Both the position numbers and the translations under genes were made by a program. A stretch of DNA of 6,124 nucleotides from Thermomonas sp. (GTDB lineage Bacteria > Pseudomonadota > Gammaproteobacteria > Xanthomonadales > Xanthomonadaceae): assembly GCA_024711415.1 (NCBI GenBank), contig JANJSW010000003.1:1-6124 (forward strand), written 5' to 3'. Each line of letters begins with the position of its first letter. Position 1 is the first letter of the stretch. Below the pieces are notes generated by a model, which had not been told where the DNA came from, did not search any database, and worked only from the letters and a program-made list of their open reading frames with translations. Below are positions 5,550 to 6,124 of this stretch, one piece after another.

Positions 5550-5555
5550 TCGGAC

Positions 5556-6124
5556 ATGACCCGCAACCGCCTCGCCGGCCTGCTGCTGGCGCTTGCCAGC
5601 CTCCTGCCCATCGCCGCGCAGGCGCAGGGCGCCGCCGGCAAACCGTCCAAGCCGGCGGTGGCACGGGTGGCGGTGGCGTCCAATTTCGCCGATGCGGCCC
5701 GACAACTGGCCGCCGCCTACGGCAGGCAGAGCGGGCACCGGATCGAGGTCAGCGCCGCTTCCACCGGCAAGCTGTATGCGCAGATCCGCAGCGGGGCGCC
5801 GTTCGACGTACTGCTGTCGGCCGATGCGGAAACCCCGCGCATGCTGGTGGACGAAGGGCTGGCCGATGGCGACACCCTGCACGACTACGCCATCGGCCGG
5901 CTGGTGCTGTGGAGCCGCGATCCTTCGCGGGTGAAGGATGGCGAGGCGCTGCTGCGCAGGGGTGCGATCGAACGGCTGGCGATCGCCAACCCCGACCTTG
6001 CCCCGTATGGCGCGGCGGCGCGCGAATCGCTGGAATACCTGCGCCGCTGGGAAGAGCTGCGGCCGAAGCTGGTGCTGGGCGAAAACGTCGGCCAGGCCAC
6101 CCAGTTCGTGGTCAGCGGCGCCGC
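5556..6124 (+). CDS. modA: Molybdate ABC transporter substrate-binding protein ModA (5' part)
   Basis: Periplasmic binding protein that captures molybdate (or tungstate) and delivers it to the ModBC importer for molybdenum cofactor synthesis. The frame is open from the ATG at 5556 to the window end, giving 189 complete codons; the 3' end is missing (the family is about 250-260 residues). A signal peptide covers about 1-23: Arg residues, a Leu/Ala core and AQA before the probable cleavage at 23/24. Mature sequence begins after a Pro/Lys-rich linker with VAVASNFADAARQL (38-51), containing the first ligand Ser42. AASTGKLYAQI (67-77) holds Ser69. FDVLLSAD (83-90), NPDLAPYG (145-152) and GENVGQATQFV (175-185) are further ModA signatures. 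modB and modC would be expected downstream, outside the window. It is divergent from ffh and functionally unrelated to it. A related phosphate/sulfate-type binding protein is much less likely. Confidence 0.88.
   Translation, partial: MTRNRLAGLLLALASLLPIAAQAQGAAGKPSKPAVARVAVASNFADAARQLAAAYGRQSGHRIEVSAASTGKLYAQIRSGAPFDVLLSADAETPRMLVDEGLADGDTLHDYAIGRLVLWSRDPSRVKDGEALLRRGAIERLAIANPDLAPYGAAARESLEYLRRWEELRPKLVLGENVGQATQFVVSGA

Noticed and set aside
5408..5555. ModE operator upstream of modA
   Set aside because: ModE sites in well-studied bacteria are AT-rich palindromes; the only extended palindrome here is GC-rich and unlike them.
3972..5882. A 636-codon open frame on the minus strand covering ffh and part of modA
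   Set aside because: It is a different reading frame over the certain ffh gene. Its translation is low-complexity Arg/Ala/Gly-rich, typical of stop-poor shadow frames in GC-rich DNA, and it matches no family.
5885..6100. Minus-strand 71-codon open frame opposite modA
   Set aside because: Ser/Arg-rich shadow of the modA frame with no supporting signal.

Overview
The window is an ordinary housekeeping stretch from a GC-rich gammaproteobacterium. The protein sequences (Ffh, TrmD, RimM, S16, and an M48 peptidase with an extra N-terminal domain) look most like the Xanthomonadaceae/Lysobacteraceae (Lysobacter, Luteimonas, Thermomonas, Pseudoxanthomonas and similar). That placement comes from recalled family sequences and from base composition, not from a search. 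No mobile element, CRISPR array, tRNA or rRNA is visible, and I see no complete undescribed system.

Layout. Six genes lie on the minus strand and are read right to left: ffh (signal recognition particle GTPase), a DUF898/YjgN-type multi-pass membrane protein, a membrane-anchored M48 zinc metallopeptidase, rpsP (ribosomal protein S16), rimM (16S maturation factor) and trmD (tRNA m1G37 methyltransferase). The usual next gene, rplS, would lie just beyond the left edge. On the plus strand, divergent from ffh, is the 5' part of modA (periplasmic molybdate-binding protein), cut by the right edge.

How it fits together. rpsP-rimM-trmD(-rplS) is the conserved trmD operon, and ffh is its classic upstream neighbour. 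Here a translationally coupled pair (DUF898 protein plus M48 peptidase, sharing one base) sits between ffh and rpsP, so a membrane-protein/proteolysis module is placed inside a translation and protein-targeting cluster. No U-tract terminator is visible between any of the minus-strand genes, so read-through is plausible. rpsP may also have its own promoter.

Non-coding structure. All gaps are under 150 bases. The ffh/modA gap holds a perfect TATAAT for ffh, a weaker -10 for modA, and a long imperfect inverted repeat whose arms each lie just upstream of one of these -10 boxes, with two 9-base direct repeats between the arms. Strong GC-rich stem-loops follow the rpsP and rimM stop codons, and another stem-loop carries the ribosome binding site of the DUF898 gene. 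These are the most interesting signals in the window.
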